From contig NZ_MTSB01000004.1 of NCBI RefSeq assembly GCF_002093745.1, positions 186,001 to 250,000 on the forward strand: DNA of 64,000 nucleotides. The letters are read 5' to 3'. Under the pieces are notes generated by a model, which had not been told where the DNA came from, did no database searches, and saw only the letters and a program-made list of their open reading frames with translations. The stretch comes from Pseudomonas graminis (GTDB lineage: Bacteria > Pseudomonadota > Gammaproteobacteria > Pseudomonadales > Pseudomonadaceae). How positions within the stretch are numbered: the stretch's first letter is position 1; the number at the start of each line of letters is the position of its first letter. This document shows, piece by piece, positions 62,428-64,000 of this stretch. The translations under genes and the position numbers were made by a program.

Positions 62428-63336
62428 TCACTCCCTCGCCGCGTTCCAGACTTTGCCCACCAGCGTCACGATCAGCACCAGCACCGCGCCGGCAACGATG
62501 CCCGCGATGGCGTCGATCAGGGTCGGGACGACCATCGACAGACCGCCCAAAGCACCCTGCGCCGCTTCAGTCACGCCTTCGACCCAGTGATGAGCGAACG
62601 GCAGGCCGTGAACCAGAATGCCGCCGCCGACCATGAACATGGCCGCAGTGCCCACGATCGATAGCACCTTCATCAACACCGGTGCCAGCCACAGCAACGC
62701 GCCGCCGAGCTTTTGCGCAAACGAGCTTGCGGTCTTTTTCAGGTAAAGGCCCAGGTCATCCAGTTTGACGATACCGGCCACCAGCCCGTAGACCCCGACG
62801 GTGATCAACACGGCCACGATGACCAGTACGCCGACCTGGTCCATGAACGGCCGGGCCGAAACGACGCCCAATGCCAGAACGATGATTTCCGCCGAGAGAA
62901 TGAAGTCGGTGCGGATCGCGCCCTTGATGCGGTCTTTCTCGAACGCGACCATGTCCACTGAAGCGTCCGTAGCCGCCTGTTTGCGTTGATCGTGTTCCTC
63001 ACCGGTTTCGGGATGCAGCCACTTATGGGCGATTTTTTCGAAACCTTCAAAACACAGAAATGCACCGCCAATCATCAGCAGCGGCAGAATCGCCCACGGC
63101 GCGAACGCGCTGATCAGCAATGCGGCAGGAACGAGAATCGCCTTGTTGAGCAATGACCCCTTGGCAACGGCCCAGACCACCGGCAGTTCGCGATCTGCCG
63201 TCACGCCTGTGACTTGCTGGGCATTGAGCGCCAGATCATCGCCCAGAACACCTGCGGTTTTCTTGGTGGCCAGCGCCACGTCATCCAGCAGCGTGGCAAT
63301 ATCGTCAAGCAGAGTAAGCAAGCTTCCAGCAGCCAA
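62428..63336 (-). CDS. DUF808 inner-membrane protein (YedI family)
   Basis: 302 residues from the TTG at 63336, which has AAGGA 8 nt upstream and gives the expected [21 protein letters not shown]-terminus. Longer frames to 63456 start in low-quality sequence. About seven membrane helices follow. The family (DUF808, E. coli YedI) has no assigned function. Blocks such as [19 protein letters not shown] and [23 protein letters not shown] are conserved. It is convergent with the porin gene. Confidence 0.83.
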   Translation of the reverse strand: MAAGSLLTLLDDIATLLDDVALATKKTAGVLGDDLALNAQQVTGVTADRELPVVWAVAKGSLLNKAILVPAALLISAFAPWAILPLLMIGGAFLCFEGFEKIAHKWLHPETGEEHDQRKQAATDASVDMVAFEKDRIKGAIRTDFILSAEIIVLALGVVSARPFMDQVGVLVIVAVLITVGVYGLVAGIVKLDDLGLYLKKTASSFAQKLGGALLWLAPVLMKVLSIVGTAAMFMVGGGILVHGLPFAHHWVEGVTEAAQGALGGLSMVVPTLIDAIAGIVAGAVLVLIVTLVGKVWNAARE

Positions 63337-63482
63337 AATGAAAATCCTTGAGCAAGAAAAAAAGAAACAGCGCTTATAGCACCACACGCCGGGGTCAATC
63401 CTGTTGCAGCCCACACCTCTGACCTTCGTCAGGCGCGAACGTTTGACGACGCACACGGCAATACAGGCACGTTGAGCAACGA

Positions 63483-63989
63483 TCAGATCGGCAAGTGAGT
63501 GGTCGACAACACCTGACGCAAGCCCATGAACGAACGGATCTGCCTGACACCGGGCAAATACAGCAACTGTTCGGCATGCAGACGGTTGAAACTCTGACTG
63601 TCTTTGGTGCGCAGCAGCATGAAGTAGTCAAACTCGCCGGTGACCACATGAAACTCCATGCAGCCGGACACGTTCTGCGCCGCCGCTTCGAATTGCGCAA
63701 ACGAGTCTGGCGTCGAGCGGTCCAGGACCACGCCGATCAACACCACCATGCCGGCGTCCAGTACATCGCCATTAAGCAGCGCCACAACACCTTTGATGAC
63801 ACCCGCCTCTTTCAGCCGCTCGACACGCCTCAGGCAGGCAGGCGGGCTCAGCTTGACCTTCTCGGCCAGTGCCACATTGGAAATCGAAGCGTCGCGCTGC
63901 AACGTCTTCAGGATGGCGCGGTCGATCCTGTCCAGTGGCGGCGCTGCATCGGCACCTGGCTTTTTACTGCGTTCATTTATTGCTTTCAT
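63483..63989 (-). CDS. Lrp/AsnC-family transcriptional regulator
   Basis: 168 residues. The N-terminal helix-turn-helix ([47 protein letters not shown]) and the C-terminal RAM ligand-binding domain ([27 protein letters not shown]) are complete. It probably controls a divergent or neighbouring amino-acid gene beyond the right edge of the window. The start at 63989 is 11 nt from the end of the supplied sequence, so its promoter is not visible. Confidence 0.9.
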   Translation of the reverse strand: MKAINERSKKPGADAAPPLDRIDRAILKTLQRDASISNVALAEKVKLSPPACLRRVERLKEAGVIKGVVALLNGDVLDAGMVVLIGVVLDRSTPDSFAQFEAAAQNVSGCMEFHVVTGEFDYFMLLRTKDSQSFNRLHAEQLLYLPGVRQIRSFMGLRQVLSTTHLPI

Positions 63990-64000
63990 TATCGATTTCA

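Overview
The window is a GC-rich, gene-dense bacterial chromosome segment with no phage, plasmid, transposase, rRNA or tRNA genes. Gene content and order (ccmABCDEFGHI, dnaX-ybaB, smc-zipA-ligA, xdhABC-guaD, the PuuD type of urate hydroxylase) plus several families of short intergenic palindromic repeats point to a fluorescent Pseudomonas, most likely the P. syringae group. This is judged from recognised protein families and gene order, not from a database search.

Layout. 0-6.3 kb: end of an efeB-efeM ferrous-iron uptake operon; a molybdopterin oxidoreductase with a cytochrome b561 partner; a small secreted protein divergent from a heavy-metal-type two-component system, with a CusR-like box between them; a PL7 alginate lyase. 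6.7-11.8 kb: a MarR regulator and an AaeB/AaeX/AaeA-like aromatic-acid efflux operon with its own NodT-type outer-membrane channel. 11.8-14.7 kb: an acetyltransferase, a voltage-gated-type K+ channel with a C-terminal zinc ribbon, and an orphan sulfate-binding protein. 14.7-22.1 kb: a complete system I cytochrome c maturation operon (ccmA to ccmI) and a trailing lipoprotein. 22.3-24.2 kb: a FliK-like protein and a stand-alone FlhB C-terminal domain. 24.2-34.4 kb: recR and ybaB-dnaX, held apart by about 7 kb carrying a LysR regulator, a D-threonine-aldolase/D-serine-dehydratase-like enzyme, RidA, an FAD amino-acid oxidase, a double GNAT protein and an aldehyde dehydrogenase. 34.5-41 kb: a family 3 binding protein, a Tat-exported phosphoesterase, an MscS channel, the 4.5S RNA gene, an acetyltransferase, a zinc metallopeptidase and a tandem repeat array. 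41-48.8 kb: ligA, zipA, smc and a GntR regulator. 49-62.3 kb: a near-complete purine degradation block. 62.4-64 kb: a DUF808 membrane protein and an Lrp/AsnC regulator.

How the genes work together. The purine block is the strongest functional unit. GuaD converts guanine to xanthine and XdhABC takes xanthine to urate. PuuD oxidises urate, and HIU hydrolase and OHCU decarboxylase give allantoin. PuuE, allantoicase and AllA then give glyoxylate and urea. A Tsx-like porin is a plausible entry route. Two FCD-type GntR regulators flank the block, and TTGTA-type palindromes lie upstream of gntR, hiuH and puuE. No inner-membrane purine permease or urease is in the window. The ccm operon supplies haem attachment for c-type cytochromes, which would include the C-terminal CXXCH domain of PuuD.

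I found no clearly new defence or mobile system. The observations most worth following are the CusR-like box beside the redox genes, the amino-acid cassette splitting dnaX-ybaB from recR, the FlhB fragment that begins just past the usual autocleavage site, the gntR-smc coupling, and the candidate purine regulon operators.
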